From NCBI GenBank assembly GCA_003478355.1, contig QUFC01000027.1, positions 1 through 54,752 of the forward strand: a DNA stretch of 54,752 nt, in the 5' to 3' direction. Under the pieces are notes generated by a model. The model saw only the letters and a program-made list of their open reading frames with translations. It had not been told where the DNA came from and made no database searches. Source of the stretch: Lachnospiraceae bacterium AM48-27BH. GTDB taxonomy: Bacteria; Bacillota; Clostridia; Lachnospirales; Lachnospiraceae. Positions 30,001 to 37,253 of this stretch are shown piece by piece. A program made the translations under genes and the position numbers. Every line of letters begins with the position of its first letter. The first letter of the stretch is position 1.

Positions 30001-33000
30001 TCTGAAGGATGCAGATGGAAACCCAACCGGTCAGGTGAAAGTGAAGATCGGCGGCACAGAGCAGACGATCACTCTGGGAAGCACGAATGGAATCCAGTAT
30101 CTGAAGAAGTTAGAAGATGGCACCTACACAGAGGAGATTTCAAAGAACTACTGGCTTGTAGATGATGAGGTAACTCTGCTTTACAAACCGGCACCAGGAA
30201 GCACAGATGAGAATCAGTACGATGAGATCCGTTATAACAAGAATACGAAGAAATATGAAGTTGTGAAGGCGGGTCAGGTGCTTAAGCAGTATGATTATAT
30301 TTCTTACGATGAGACATCCAGTCAGTATGTAGGTGTAACGGTTACAACCGTTGAAAAAGAGCAGGATGTTACTGGAATGACAGAGGGTAAGACAGTTGAG
30401 TTTGAATACGACAATCTTGGAACTTACAATCTGAATACGATCACTGCTGAAAATGATGTCAAGATCCTTGCACCTGGAACCGAGGTTAACCTGACAGGAA
30501 CAATCATGGCGGGCACTGATCTGACTTTGACAGCAGATACCGTGACAAGAGAAGGTTCTCAGAATATTGATCTGAAAGCAGCTGGCATGAAACTCCAGGT
30601 AACCAAAAGCTTTGGAACAGCTGCAACACCGATTCGTGTATCCGTCGGAGAAAGAGGGTTATCTACAACAGATCTAAACACTGGATCAATCTATCTGGCA
30701 GCGAAGGAACGAGATCTGGGTATTGGCTCTATCATTTCTGACAGTGTCGTAGAGATCCGTGCAGATCATGTAGTGAAGGCAGTTACCTTCGAGACGAACA
30801 TCAAGGCAGCCGCTCTTCGAATCTTAAAGAGCAGTGCGATCGGAACGAAGGAGCAGAACCTGAGAACAGAGATTTCCGGTAACATGGAGATGATCTCTGC
30901 CGGTGATATCTACGCAACAGAGCTGGGTACAGCTAATGTGAAGAATATCAGAAGCACCAAGAACGAAGGAAAGGTTTCTCTGACAGCAGCCGGTATGGTA
31001 AACTGTGCAGAGGGCGGCAGTGCGGCGATCACTGCAGACAATATTACCCTTCATGCAACTGCAGGAAGTATCGGAAGTTCTGCAAAAGCGATGGATGTGG
31101 AGGTTGGAAGCGGTACACTGAATGCAGTAGCGGATCGCGGAAGTCTGTATCTGACAGATCTCACCGGAAATGTGATGTTAGGACAGCTGCAGGCAGTTGA
31201 TAAGATCGTCTTTAAGGCAGCCGGAAGCATCAGTGGAAAGACCAGTGCAGCAGGAATGGCTGCTGTGACTGCAGCAAATGCAGAAATCACCAGCATCAAT
31301 GGCAACATCGGAATGAAAGTTCAGCCGTTGAAGACGAAGGTATCTTCTATGACTGCATCTGCAGCAAAGGGAAGCATTTTCTTAGACAACACGGAAAAGA
31401 GCGGCTATTTAGCTCTCGTGGATATCAAAGCAAAAGAAGATATCCAGATCAAGGCAAACAGTCTGACTGGAACCGCAGCTGGAGATGAGCCGGAAGTGAC
31501 AGGCAGAAATCTGAAATTGACTGCAGTGAATGGCGATATCGGAACCGCAGAACGTGCATTGAAGGTGAAGGCAGATACACTGGATGCAGATGCAGCAAAA
31601 AATATCTGGATGAAGTCCATTGGCAGCACAACAGTGAACCATCTGACCGCTCCGGAAAGCATTCAGTTTACGGCAACTGATAAGATGACCGCAGGAGCAA
31701 TCGCAGCGAACGAAGTACATGTAACAACCAAGAAACTGGATATCACAGCAAAACAGATCGCGGAAGACACCAATTACCTGAAAGTAAAAGGATACGGAAG
31801 CGACGCTGAACTGGAGCTGCAGGCGAAAGCCAAGACAGGCGTATATATCCAGGACAACAGCAAGACTCTGAAACTGAAGAAAGTTTCTTCTGATAGCAAT
31901 GATGTGAAGATCAAGACGACCGGAGCTATGGTAAATGGTCTGGATGACACAACTGCCAATGTAACTGCCAAGAACATTGTTCTGGAAGCAGATACGGTTG
32001 GAACAGACGAAAAGGCGTTGACAACCAATCTGATCGTAGACAAGAGCTTACCTTCAGAAAATAATGCGCTGATCGTAAAGGCCAAAGGTAACATCAATCT
32101 TCACGACATCGGAACCGAAGGAATTCTCCCGATCACCGAGATGAGTTCCACAAACGGCGATATTTCCTTCCGTGCAGAGCGCAGCACTGCTATTGAGACC
32201 ATCAAGGCAGAAAACGGAAGCATCACCAGCCGGGTAAATGGAGATTACTCCATGAACAACTTAAAGGCTGGCAAGATGGTGAATATCTATGCAACTGGTA
32301 AGATTACCGGTAACGTAGATGGCAATTTAACCATCGGTCATGTGGAAGCTGGAAGTGTAGGTGACCGCAAGGACATCACACTTACGATCAACAACGGAAA
32401 CCTCTTAAGCGGACTGGAAAGCACAGAAGCAGATCAGACCAATTTGAGAGGACAGAATATCACCTTAACGGCAAAGGCAGGCGCAGCAGAGGGAAGCGGT
32501 AATCTTGGAACAGCTGAGAAACGGATCACCGCAGAGGCAGATGGAAAACTGAGCGTTACCGCATCGAAATCCATCTATCTGCACGCACCGAAGGATACCG
32601 TCATGAGTGAGCTGAATGCGGAGTATGCAGATCTGCTCTTTGACGGCAAGGCGGACATTACCAGCAGCACTTCTGTAAACGGCAAGATCGACGCAAAGGG
32701 ATTGAACCTGACAGCAGAAGGCAGCGTAGGAAATGCCCAGAATGCTACAGAGATCAATGCACATGGCGAGAAGCTGAACATTTCCGCAAAGAATGACATC
32801 TATGTAAATGAAGTCGATGCAGCAAGCGGAAAGACAGATATTGGAACGGTAGCAAGCGAGAATGGCAATGTGACTTTGACAACAGCTCAGAATACCGTGA
32901 TCGACAGCCTGAAAGCAGCAAATGGCAATGTAACCACAACTACCGCAGGCAGTCTTGCAATCACAGATCTGACAGCGAAGACGGCAGATATGACAGCAGC

Positions 33001-35347
33001 AGGAACCCTGGAAATCGCAGAAATCATTGCTGACAGCTTGAAGGCAGTGGCTGGAGAGCTTCTGAAAGTGGCAACCAGCAAAGACCTCCATGCAGAACTG
33101 TTACGGGCAGACCGCGTAGAGGCAGAGGCTGCAGGTGAGATGGTGATCGATGAGCTTCTTACCGATTACGCAAAACTGACAGCTGACGGAAAAGCAGATG
33201 TGACAACCAGTGGTGATCTGAGTGCAGGAACCATTGAGGCGGCCAATATCCACCTGAAAGCAGCAGGTGATCTTGGAACCAGGGAAGAGGCATTGATGCT
33301 GAAAACTGGTGACCGCGTAGAGGCAGAAGCTGGCGGCCTGATCAATATTCAGGAGACCAGCACTGAGCCTGGCAAGACCACGATCACTGCCAAGAGTGAT
33401 AAAGACGATGTAACAGTGGAAACCAATCGTGATCTGGTTCTGGAAGATACCCAGGGTCAGAATGTGAATGTGACCACAGGCGGTAAGTTAGAGGCGAAGA
33501 ACATAGAAGCAGCCGAGAATGGCAGACTCTATATGGAAGCGGAGAAGGATATCGTCATCAACAATGACGCCCAGTCCGTATTTGGCAGACTGGTATCCAG
33601 AACCGGCGGAATCGACCTGACACAGGCAGGAAACATTGTTGTTGAGTCTCTGGCAGCAGCAGGCATTGTCAATATGAAGACAGATGATTTCATCAAGGTG
33701 ATCGCAGAAAGTATCCTTTATCTGGGTACCTGGACTGCAGACCAGCTGATCGAGATCACTTCCCAGTATGACATCTTAAGCGGCCTGAATGTGGCAACTG
33801 CATGCAACGCAACTGCAGAAACTGTCCGCATGAATACCTCCGGCAATATTGGTTCTGCTGAGAAATCTGTAAGAACCAAGGCAGAAAATGGCGGATTCAA
33901 GGCAGAAAACCTGTATCTGGACAATGACGGTTCTCTGAAACTGGAGAACACGGACATCGGAAAAGATGCGGATCTGACCGTGAATGGTGATCTGACCAAT
34001 GAAGACGCAGTTCTGAAAGCAGAGAAGCTTCATGTGAAGGCAGAACATGCAGATCTGACAACGGATGTAGATGAGATCGCCGGTGAAGTGGCTGAGAGCA
34101 TCGCCATCAGAAATCAGAAGGGCATGAAAGTAACCGAGCAGCTGACTGCTGGTAAGGAAGTATCGATTGAGACACCGGGTGGAACCATCGAAGTAAGTGG
34201 AATCATCGCTTCTCCAAAAACCATCTTAAAGGGTGCGGACCATATCATTGTCCGTGTAACGGATAAGATCGGAGAACTGGATGTAGAAACTGCAGAGAAG
34301 AAGGATACCGGTGAAGAGGATACCGATGGGACTCTGGATCAGCCATCGGTTGATCTGACCATGGAGTCCTCAAAGGATAACCAGCAGATCCACGTAACAA
34401 CACCTGGAAGCTTCAAGATGACGACTACAGAAGCTGACGAGATCATCCGTTTCTTCGGAGACCGGATCAGACTTCAGGGTGGAACCAATGACGCTGAGAT
34501 CTGGTTCAACCTGGCTCCTGGTACTGTCGAAGCCATCGTTCCAGGTGGCAATAACCTGATCGACATCGTAACAACCATGGCACCGACTACCATCACCACA
34601 GGCAGCGGAGATGACACATTCATTCTTGGCGGCCCGGTGGAAGATGAAAAAGACGCAGCATACAAGTTCCATGAAAATGGAATCACCGGAGAAGAAGAGG
34701 GATACTTAGGAGCTGGCAATCAGCATGAACTGAGAATCTCTACCGAAAGCGGAACCAACACCTGGCATTTATGGATGAGCGGAACCGATTTCTATCTCGA
34801 AGGCGGTATGGGCGACGATACCTACATCCGTCACGGCTTCACTTATGAAGACCGGGATGGCAATATAGGCTATTTTGCAACCAATCATTATCACATCACC
34901 GATAAGGGTGGTTACAACACTTACATCGGATTCCCGGTAGCACGGGAAGAGAAGGATCGCAAGCATGATCCGGAGGCCGGTTTGAAGGGCAGATGGATTC
35001 AGACTGCGGACGGAAACTGGATGTTCAAGATGGATGATGGATTCGCAAAGAGCATGTGGGTGAAGGTTGGTCAGAAGTGGTGGTACATGAATGAAGACGG
35101 TTATATGCATACCGGCTGGCTGCTGTACAACAACCAGTGGTACTATCTGATTCCGGGTGAAGGCTCCATGCATATGGGCTGGATCCTGATCAATGGAATC
35201 TGGTACTATCTGAATCCTGTATACCAGGAAGGCAGACCACAGGGTTCCATGTACTGCAACGAGTATACACCAGACGGATATTTCGTAGGAGCGGACGGAG
35301 CCTGGATTCCATCCATTCCAAGATATCTGGGACAGAAAACTGCATAA
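21038..35347 (+). CDS. Giant surface protein, main piece with beta-helix repeats and wall-binding C-terminus
   Basis: An unbroken 4,769-residue frame. Approximate order: LktA-like 60-70-residue beta repeats (to about 28100), including a duplicated unit of about 930 residues; a Lys/Trp-rich amphipathic segment (28630-28810); irregular beta domains (28850-30400); a second, haemagglutinin-like repeat class with 'N(I/V)xLxAxxGxIG' patterns (30400-34300); two RTX-like Gly/Asp motifs (GSGDDTFILGG and GGMGDDTYI, 34600-34830); and aromatic cell-wall-binding repeats (34980-35340, e.g. WYYLIPGEGSMHMGWI). No LPXTG motif is present, so attachment is probably non-covalent, to wall polymer. With the three upstream pieces the gene spans about 22.5 kb. 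Function is probably adhesion or matrix formation; no ligand can be read from sequence. Confidence 0.85.
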   Translation: MTVSAKDDMVTVVLAGGVAASTSGAAVGLANADVIASGSTNAQIGDHVTVYGNNVTVTAASDKKFINVVISGGVSNASAAVAGSAAVVVVGDTVKAAIGENTAISANGDVQVIALGSTDIIDIVGNLGISGGSVAVGASIDTIVYQGTVYAGIGKGTQIITSNSGNVIVSAKSNDKLIDLVIGVGVSSGSAAVNGSVAVIVAKQNVFALIGTPDSNNKYADAAETRIQADGSVQVTAEAEQLILSGAGSAAISLGTAGVGAGIIVVTDTHRAWAEAGKGAEINALGKKPVTGNFGKLVTSGTSGNVTYKNGKHDQMTINGVIIGAFNTTNLHTIAVTGSGGSTAGVGIATVTVVEKARSQAVINDHAKINQGRRTGAHQKSSVHVIASNDTVESVSGGAASGGGTAGVSGAVVVYTGIKETTARIGDGAQVKAENAIVVLAHSDNQIYANVVGAAVGGTAGVGGSVSVIVLQDTTTASVGGSLIANAITVKAESNELLELSATAFQAAGTAAVGASVGTIVFKGKTFAIVRPGTTLTAANGDIIVYADSKEKVIMTVLGGGAGGTAAVNGSFAVLVMNVTTQAKVEDGTSGNGSSLSALKGSVTVKATDTTDLNLNTGNVVGGGAAAVGAAIEVAVYRNTVTAMIGNYNTVTAKSILVQAIADRDIQAAAVMASASGTASINGSILVLSIGAGTTDPDANKAETNGGGNSSDKASKEASERGQAAVNLGYGQKVNAEQGNQYVTEANGTISGLATDNKNLISGYFTSANVEDKTYAGIGDGGKTTATDGNVTVSAQDKTTLDSVAGAAGGSGTVSIGISLNLAILNGTAEARIGGTVKADKGSVEVYAKNILNVPAFSAIGGNGSGAVAVTGTITVLKAGEKAYAYIAPNANVEAEGNVIVLAESNQDILVVNGNVSASGAASLGVATNVIIFSNKTHSYVGDGATVTANANKGNVNFVDGTTTSNVNSKYTELNDQNTNTDYVSSKSNESAQSGVLVGAKSSQKIRSWVVSGAASGAVSVVGSVNVLTFGSETKAWIGKKATVTTKNNGDILVIAVDTTSIQDVVGNIAASGTVSAGISNDTITFQKMTSAYVDEGAQLTSGRNIIIKAISDEAYVVVVVSAGAAVGATPTGAVNGAVSTIVIKNETTAEVKANTVVTILTANGSIAIWAEDNQDLYVIAGSANTAISATGVSVSGAAGVAVVKASNKVQALVGKLAQLDAYGTTGIAFYTGELDGNRKRNRKKAPRYGVLIGAFNTNNLMAITASGSAGTGAAGAIASTTVVSKTEVRAKAEQGAQINQKVKANREQKTSASSVKVIAMDSTEVDTAAGGAAVGIAGATGTIVVTHLKKTVEAILNGTVYAPGGVDVLAISDNNVFLLTTSLAGGLAGGAGSASVLYTENTVTSQLGGTIETGTAAVNVKAINRQYITSGAASVAAGITAVGGAGASIIFKSHTKAEVLNGTTITAGSLNVTAQSKETITGVVAAATGGSTAVGGSLILIIANADTTARIGNNVNIILSGDLTVQAEDIVTIDMTAGTVSGGGAAVGGAAAVLIFKNTVLAEIGTNGKITAANLNLTANSKRNITSYVAAGSGGVGAVSGSVLVILVGSMQSDDAKTAMKRDDTNDVSSNSQKSIDGALINASSLTKENLRLDITAYFTEETANATTARIGSGTVITLTGDAKINAAETTTVTAYVGSVSGGALAAGGAVAIAILNGTVQAEINGTIKANGTVTINTENQITSKNFKAAAGSAGFIGLGAAVAYMDVTGTTKVLIGSTGSVNGRSGVNVSAQLIITADPTVDGYAGGWASAGMAAARLKVTGTTIVEASSGSSLASDNSNVKLNATQNITSTATTKAAGVGYGATGSVTLALVEVGSITKVASGANVTASKGTYDILAHSILTATANAYGLSTAVGGSVQAAIARLTVKPVVLASVTGGKIQTKNIRVRALFNVNDNNSYSNAGKLESNAYAGAASGLVSGSGASSEITVDGSATAEVTNATLTLTEDSLVLSKANGSLTGNGAGLAAAGGAAVGGVVVKINNTFKTIAQITGTTITAARNVTVLADYDGTVNGTAKGTAGGLLVAGTAQSLSMTEDITTTANIAGNSKIDATGTVSVLAQDEHQVGGKATGYSVAGFASGGLTKITTEIINKTTAGVNGSTVTAQNILIKAGTAIKKDTTATASSGALGGSANDVSDNTTVSNQTYAEVGSGSKLTATDNNLDDNAIVTIAESDNSYKGYATAIAGAIIAKGVASAIQTVTDDVRVRISPSTIIAQQGNIVIHASAKDITSNLTAYGGAGGVAAGTNVKAEAVTNANAIVEFIDGSSGNHASVNAKTGDTTIGTETDTEARVYGKIKFTVDGLSSISTDVKNTMRINSKIDLGSYTEVSAAKNLDIQALIKRIYAYASAYSETGSVINTQSKPNATVDVTAYATVTGTGVKLHAGERLTLYAISTNDIYTNAYSYGYTAGGTGSVISTATNNTRIYGNVEIKDSSSSMNARDIAIGAATKSESEVSYTKKAEYKAVTVTEFIKKTVTKTKNVIEKVSAKICKKLPWPLNKIVKWITKTIVKVITWVEEIVVEKILQSETEKYENGSYSSTNNVILNGDIYYGSNAAVDIIIDEQGNIANKDVTYETTDNDVKIKTFSSKANGSLKIESAYGKVSGNVKVHSNNVITKLNITNNSAKNLILKNIDLLAEYDPESCAYTILCSDYSGFVMEDVVDNMTQPEVTITTNTGKNVTFDGLFSYYTAILNVLFNGTKGNVYFGENAKLDVSKLNIQNANNVGNDGKPLHVNLFVAKDNNNLKRPELIVDAAGNVYLQAGLKRYVEVQGTTSAQAKALADAEAAKISNVDRALIQSIKGKKIHLTLDLPKLVVGVLVEDPVTGAYKYTTTESVSTALNIVVTSSKTETQITDTLYEKTELDAASGEWKTRYYTDSACMNQYQVAAGKHVEERYDTEGFEYYLVTTVADDQVTYQKLDQPAEYLKDADGNPTGQVKVKIGGTEQTITLGSTNGIQYLKKLEDGTYTEEISKNYWLVDDEVTLLYKPAPGSTDENQYDEIRYNKNTKKYEVVKAGQVLKQYDYISYDETSSQYVGVTVTTVEKEQDVTGMTEGKTVEFEYDNLGTYNLNTITAENDVKILAPGTEVNLTGTIMAGTDLTLTADTVTREGSQNIDLKAAGMKLQVTKSFGTAATPIRVSVGERGLSTTDLNTGSIYLAAKERDLGIGSIISDSVVEIRADHVVKAVTFETNIKAAALRILKSSAIGTKEQNLRTEISGNMEMISAGDIYATELGTANVKNIRSTKNEGKVSLTAAGMVNCAEGGSAAITADNITLHATAGSIGSSAKAMDVEVGSGTLNAVADRGSLYLTDLTGNVMLGQLQAVDKIVFKAAGSISGKTSAAGMAAVTAANAEITSINGNIGMKVQPLKTKVSSMTASAAKGSIFLDNTEKSGYLALVDIKAKEDIQIKANSLTGTAAGDEPEVTGRNLKLTAVNGDIGTAERALKVKADTLDADAAKNIWMKSIGSTTVNHLTAPESIQFTATDKMTAGAIAANEVHVTTKKLDITAKQIAEDTNYLKVKGYGSDAELELQAKAKTGVYIQDNSKTLKLKKVSSDSNDVKIKTTGAMVNGLDDTTANVTAKNIVLEADTVGTDEKALTTNLIVDKSLPSENNALIVKAKGNINLHDIGTEGILPITEMSSTNGDISFRAERSTAIETIKAENGSITSRVNGDYSMNNLKAGKMVNIYATGKITGNVDGNLTIGHVEAGSVGDRKDITLTINNGNLLSGLESTEADQTNLRGQNITLTAKAGAAEGSGNLGTAEKRITAEADGKLSVTASKSIYLHAPKDTVMSELNAEYADLLFDGKADITSSTSVNGKIDAKGLNLTAEGSVGNAQNATEINAHGEKLNISAKNDIYVNEVDAASGKTDIGTVASENGNVTLTTAQNTVIDSLKAANGNVTTTTAGSLAITDLTAKTADMTAAGTLEIAEIIADSLKAVAGELLKVATSKDLHAELLRADRVEAEAAGEMVIDELLTDYAKLTADGKADVTTSGDLSAGTIEAANIHLKAAGDLGTREEALMLKTGDRVEAEAGGLINIQETSTEPGKTTITAKSDKDDVTVETNRDLVLEDTQGQNVNVTTGGKLEAKNIEAAENGRLYMEAEKDIVINNDAQSVFGRLVSRTGGIDLTQAGNIVVESLAAAGIVNMKTDDFIKVIAESILYLGTWTADQLIEITSQYDILSGLNVATACNATAETVRMNTSGNIGSAEKSVRTKAENGGFKAENLYLDNDGSLKLENTDIGKDADLTVNGDLTNEDAVLKAEKLHVKAEHADLTTDVDEIAGEVAESIAIRNQKGMKVTEQLTAGKEVSIETPGGTIEVSGIIASPKTILKGADHIIVRVTDKIGELDVETAEKKDTGEEDTDGTLDQPSVDLTMESSKDNQQIHVTTPGSFKMTTTEADEIIRFFGDRIRLQGGTNDAEIWFNLAPGTVEAIVPGGNNLIDIVTTMAPTTITTGSGDDTFILGGPVEDEKDAAYKFHENGITGEEEGYLGAGNQHELRISTESGTNTWHLWMSGTDFYLEGGMGDDTYIRHGFTYEDRDGNIGYFATNHYHITDKGGYNTYIGFPVAREEKDRKHDPEAGLKGRWIQTADGNWMFKMDDGFAKSMWVKVGQKWWYMNEDGYMHTGWLLYNNQWYYLIPGEGSMHMGWILINGIWYYLNPVYQEGRPQGSMYCNEYTPDGYFVGADGAWIPSIPRYLGQKTA
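21960..27000 (+). repeat. About 930-residue super-repeat present twice in the giant protein
   Basis: The block opening with IGAFNT(T/N)NL occurs at about 22003 and again at about 24793, 2,790 bp apart. A later landmark (…ISGYFTSAN versus …ITAYFTEET, followed by ARIG/AGIG and a NLAILNGT/AIAILNGT repeat) occurs at about 23324 and 26009, 2,685 bp apart. The order of elements is kept, so a large in-frame duplication has since diverged. Outer limits are approximate. Confidence 0.6.
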
Positions 35348-35394
35348 AGAGATAGAATAAAGCCATATGGCTCTGATTCGATCAAACAAAGAGA

Positions 35395-35442
35395 AGAGGC
35401 GTTTTCAAACCGGGGAACCGGGGCGGAGACGCCTCTTTTTTA
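35395..35442 (+). terminator. Terminator after the giant surface gene
   Basis: AGAGGCGT (35395-35402) pairs with ACGCCTCT (35429-35436), with a T-run to 35442. It separates the surface gene from the following ATPase/nuclease pair. Confidence 0.85.
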
Positions 35443-35473
35443 GGACATTGGCCTTTGCTATCAGCGCTTGTCA

Positions 35474-35502
35474 TTGAAGAAAAATATACAGTATGATACA
35501 AT
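35474..35502 (+). promoter_or_regulatory. Promoter of the ATPase-nuclease pair
   Basis: TTGAAG (35474-35479), 17 bp, TACAAT (35497-35502) with a TG extension at 35494-35495. It gives the two-gene island its own transcription start downstream of the giant gene terminator. Confidence 0.7.
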
Positions 35503-35564
35503 AATATGGATTGAAAGAGAACTTGCTGGCAACAATGAAATCGAAGAAGTGAGGTGGCAGGTAT

Positions 35565-36629
35565 ATGAAAATTAAAAAATTGACTTTAGATAATTTTATG
35601 GCTTTTGGAAATGCACAGATTGATTGGTCGGATAATATTAACATTATTTGTGGAGAAAATAGCACCGGAAAAACAACGCTTTTAAAAGTAATGTATTCTT
35701 TGATAAAACCGCTTAGCAACGAAAATCGAGAAACATTAACAAAAGAGATGGAAGAGCAGCTATTTGTAAGAAAGATTCAGGGGATTTTTCGTCCAGATGA
35801 AATGAAAATTGGCAGACTTGTGAGTCGTAGACAAGGAAGCAATCGCACGGATTTTTCGATTGATTTAGAGAAAGAACAAAGAATTTCAGTCGGTTTTGGT
35901 AATCGGCAGGAGAATCATGCAGATGTTTCTGTTGAGCGTGGTGAGAAAAACGGAAAATACGATGTGATTTACATTCCAACGAAAGAAATGATTTCTACAG
36001 TAGAACATTTTGTTTCTTTGTATGATGAGTATCATATTGATTTTGAAGAGATGTATTATGATCTGGCAAAGCTTTTAGACCGTCCGCTTTCCAAAGGTCC
36101 TAATACAACAGAACAAAATCAGGTATTAAGTAATCTGGAAGAGATTATGAAAGGACAGATTGTACAGAAAAATAAGAAGTTTTATTTCAAAATAAAAGGC
36201 GAAGGCGAATTTGAAATGGGCTTACTTTCTGATGGATATAGAAAACTGTCGATGATTATTTATATGATTCTTTCTGGAAGTCTGAATAAGAATACGATTT
36301 TATTCTGGGATGAACCAGAAACGAATATGAATCCTAAAATGATTCGCCCGATTGTGCAGGCCATGATCGCGTTAGCTCAGATGGGTGTACAGATTTTTGT
36401 TTCAACACATGATTATTTTATTCAGCAGGAATTTAATATGATTGCGGTTTATCCAGAATTAAACCCTAAAAAAATGGATATTCGGTTTATTTCGTTATTT
36501 CGAGATGAGAAGACACATGATGTTCAGTATGAGATGAAAAATTCAGCATCTGATTTGGAACATAATGCAATTATGCAGGAATTTGACGCCATGTATGATA
36601 GAGAACAGAGGATTATTTATGGAGAATAA
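35565..36629 (+). CDS. ABC-type AAA ATPase, putative defence-system sensor/motor
   Basis: A 354-residue soluble ATPase of the OLD/SMC-like (AAA_21) type, not a transporter subunit. Walker A is GENSTGKTT (30-38). A signature-like LLSDGYRKLSMI is at about 220-231, Walker B ILFWDEPETNMNP at about 245-257 with the catalytic glutamate, and the H-loop STHD at about 280-283. There is no membrane partner and no TOPRIM or HNH domain in the chain. It overlaps the next gene by 11 bp, so the two proteins are coupled and probably form a complex. Both genes are clearly richer in A/T than the flanking genes, which points to horizontal transfer. ATPases of this kind sense phage in two-gene systems such as PARIS, Septu and AbiL. 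That role is inferred here. Confidence 0.8.
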   Translation: MKIKKLTLDNFMAFGNAQIDWSDNINIICGENSTGKTTLLKVMYSLIKPLSNENRETLTKEMEEQLFVRKIQGIFRPDEMKIGRLVSRRQGSNRTDFSIDLEKEQRISVGFGNRQENHADVSVERGEKNGKYDVIYIPTKEMISTVEHFVSLYDEYHIDFEEMYYDLAKLLDRPLSKGPNTTEQNQVLSNLEEIMKGQIVQKNKKFYFKIKGEGEFEMGLLSDGYRKLSMIIYMILSGSLNKNTILFWDEPETNMNPKMIRPIVQAMIALAQMGVQIFVSTHDYFIQQEFNMIAVYPELNPKKMDIRFISLFRDEKTHDVQYEMKNSASDLEHNAIMQEFDAMYDREQRIIYGE

Positions 36630-37221
36630 AATCAAGGAAGAAAGTGGACTAAAATTTCTTTTTCCCCAAAATGATACAGTAGTTAAATTCGATGATACAA
36701 AATTTTATCGAGATTATTTCAATAAATTGCCAGAAGCAAAAGGTGTTGATTTTATTTCTGTTGATAAAGATAAGATTGCTTTTATAGAAGTAAAGAACTG
36801 CACTGGAGATGAAAGCAATTGCCGTTGGAGAATTGCGCCGAATAATCAGAAAAAAAATACAACGCACACAGTTGTCAATGTGGAAGGTCGAGACAGTCTG
36901 GATATTGAGGTGGCACAGAAAACTGCAATGACGGTGGCAGCTTTGACCGGAGCGAAATCTTTTGGAGATACAAAGGACTGTTTGGAGGAATTAAAGGAAT
37001 ACATTCAGTTTCTGTCAAGTGATCGTTTTTCGGATGATTCGAAAAAGAAATATGTGATTTTGTTTTTGGAAGGCGATTTTGGAAGCAGGACAAGATCTAA
37101 AAAAATGATAATGAAAGAGCTGCAGGATAGCATGAATAAAAAATTACAATGGATTAACTGCAGGGTGTCTGTAGTTGATTCTGATACATATAATCCCAAA
37201 ATATTTCGGATCGTAAGTTAA
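36619..37221 (+). CDS. Putative PD-(D/E)XK nuclease-like partner of the ATPase
   Basis: A 200-residue protein starting at 36619 (MENKIKEESGLKF), inside the last codons of the ATPase gene, with AGAGG seven bases upstream. I do not recognise a named family. The N-terminal half shows GVDFISVDKDKIAFIEVKN (42-60): an aspartate at 44, then two beta strands and E57-V-K59, the spacing of a PD-(D/E)XK nuclease core. A helix DIEVAQKTAMTVAALTGA follows, as in many such folds. The C-terminal part is basic and mixed alpha/beta (KKKYVILFLEGDFGSRTRSKK, a strand plus Lys/Arg patch). It would be the effector of the pair. An alternative is a non-catalytic restriction-like fold. Confidence 0.65.
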   Translation: MENKIKEESGLKFLFPQNDTVVKFDDTKFYRDYFNKLPEAKGVDFISVDKDKIAFIEVKNCTGDESNCRWRIAPNNQKKNTTHTVVNVEGRDSLDIEVAQKTAMTVAALTGAKSFGDTKDCLEELKEYIQFLSSDRFSDDSKKKYVILFLEGDFGSRTRSKKMIMKELQDSMNKKLQWINCRVSVVDSDTYNPKIFRIVS

Positions 37222-37253
37222 AAAAGCAGCATGGAATGGAGAAAACAGCAATC

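Noticed and set aside
35565..36629. Reading the ATPase as an ABC transporter subunit
   Set aside because: No membrane partner gene is adjacent; the N-terminal KIKKLTLDNFMAFG and long insert between Walker motifs fit OLD/SMC-like AAA ATPases.
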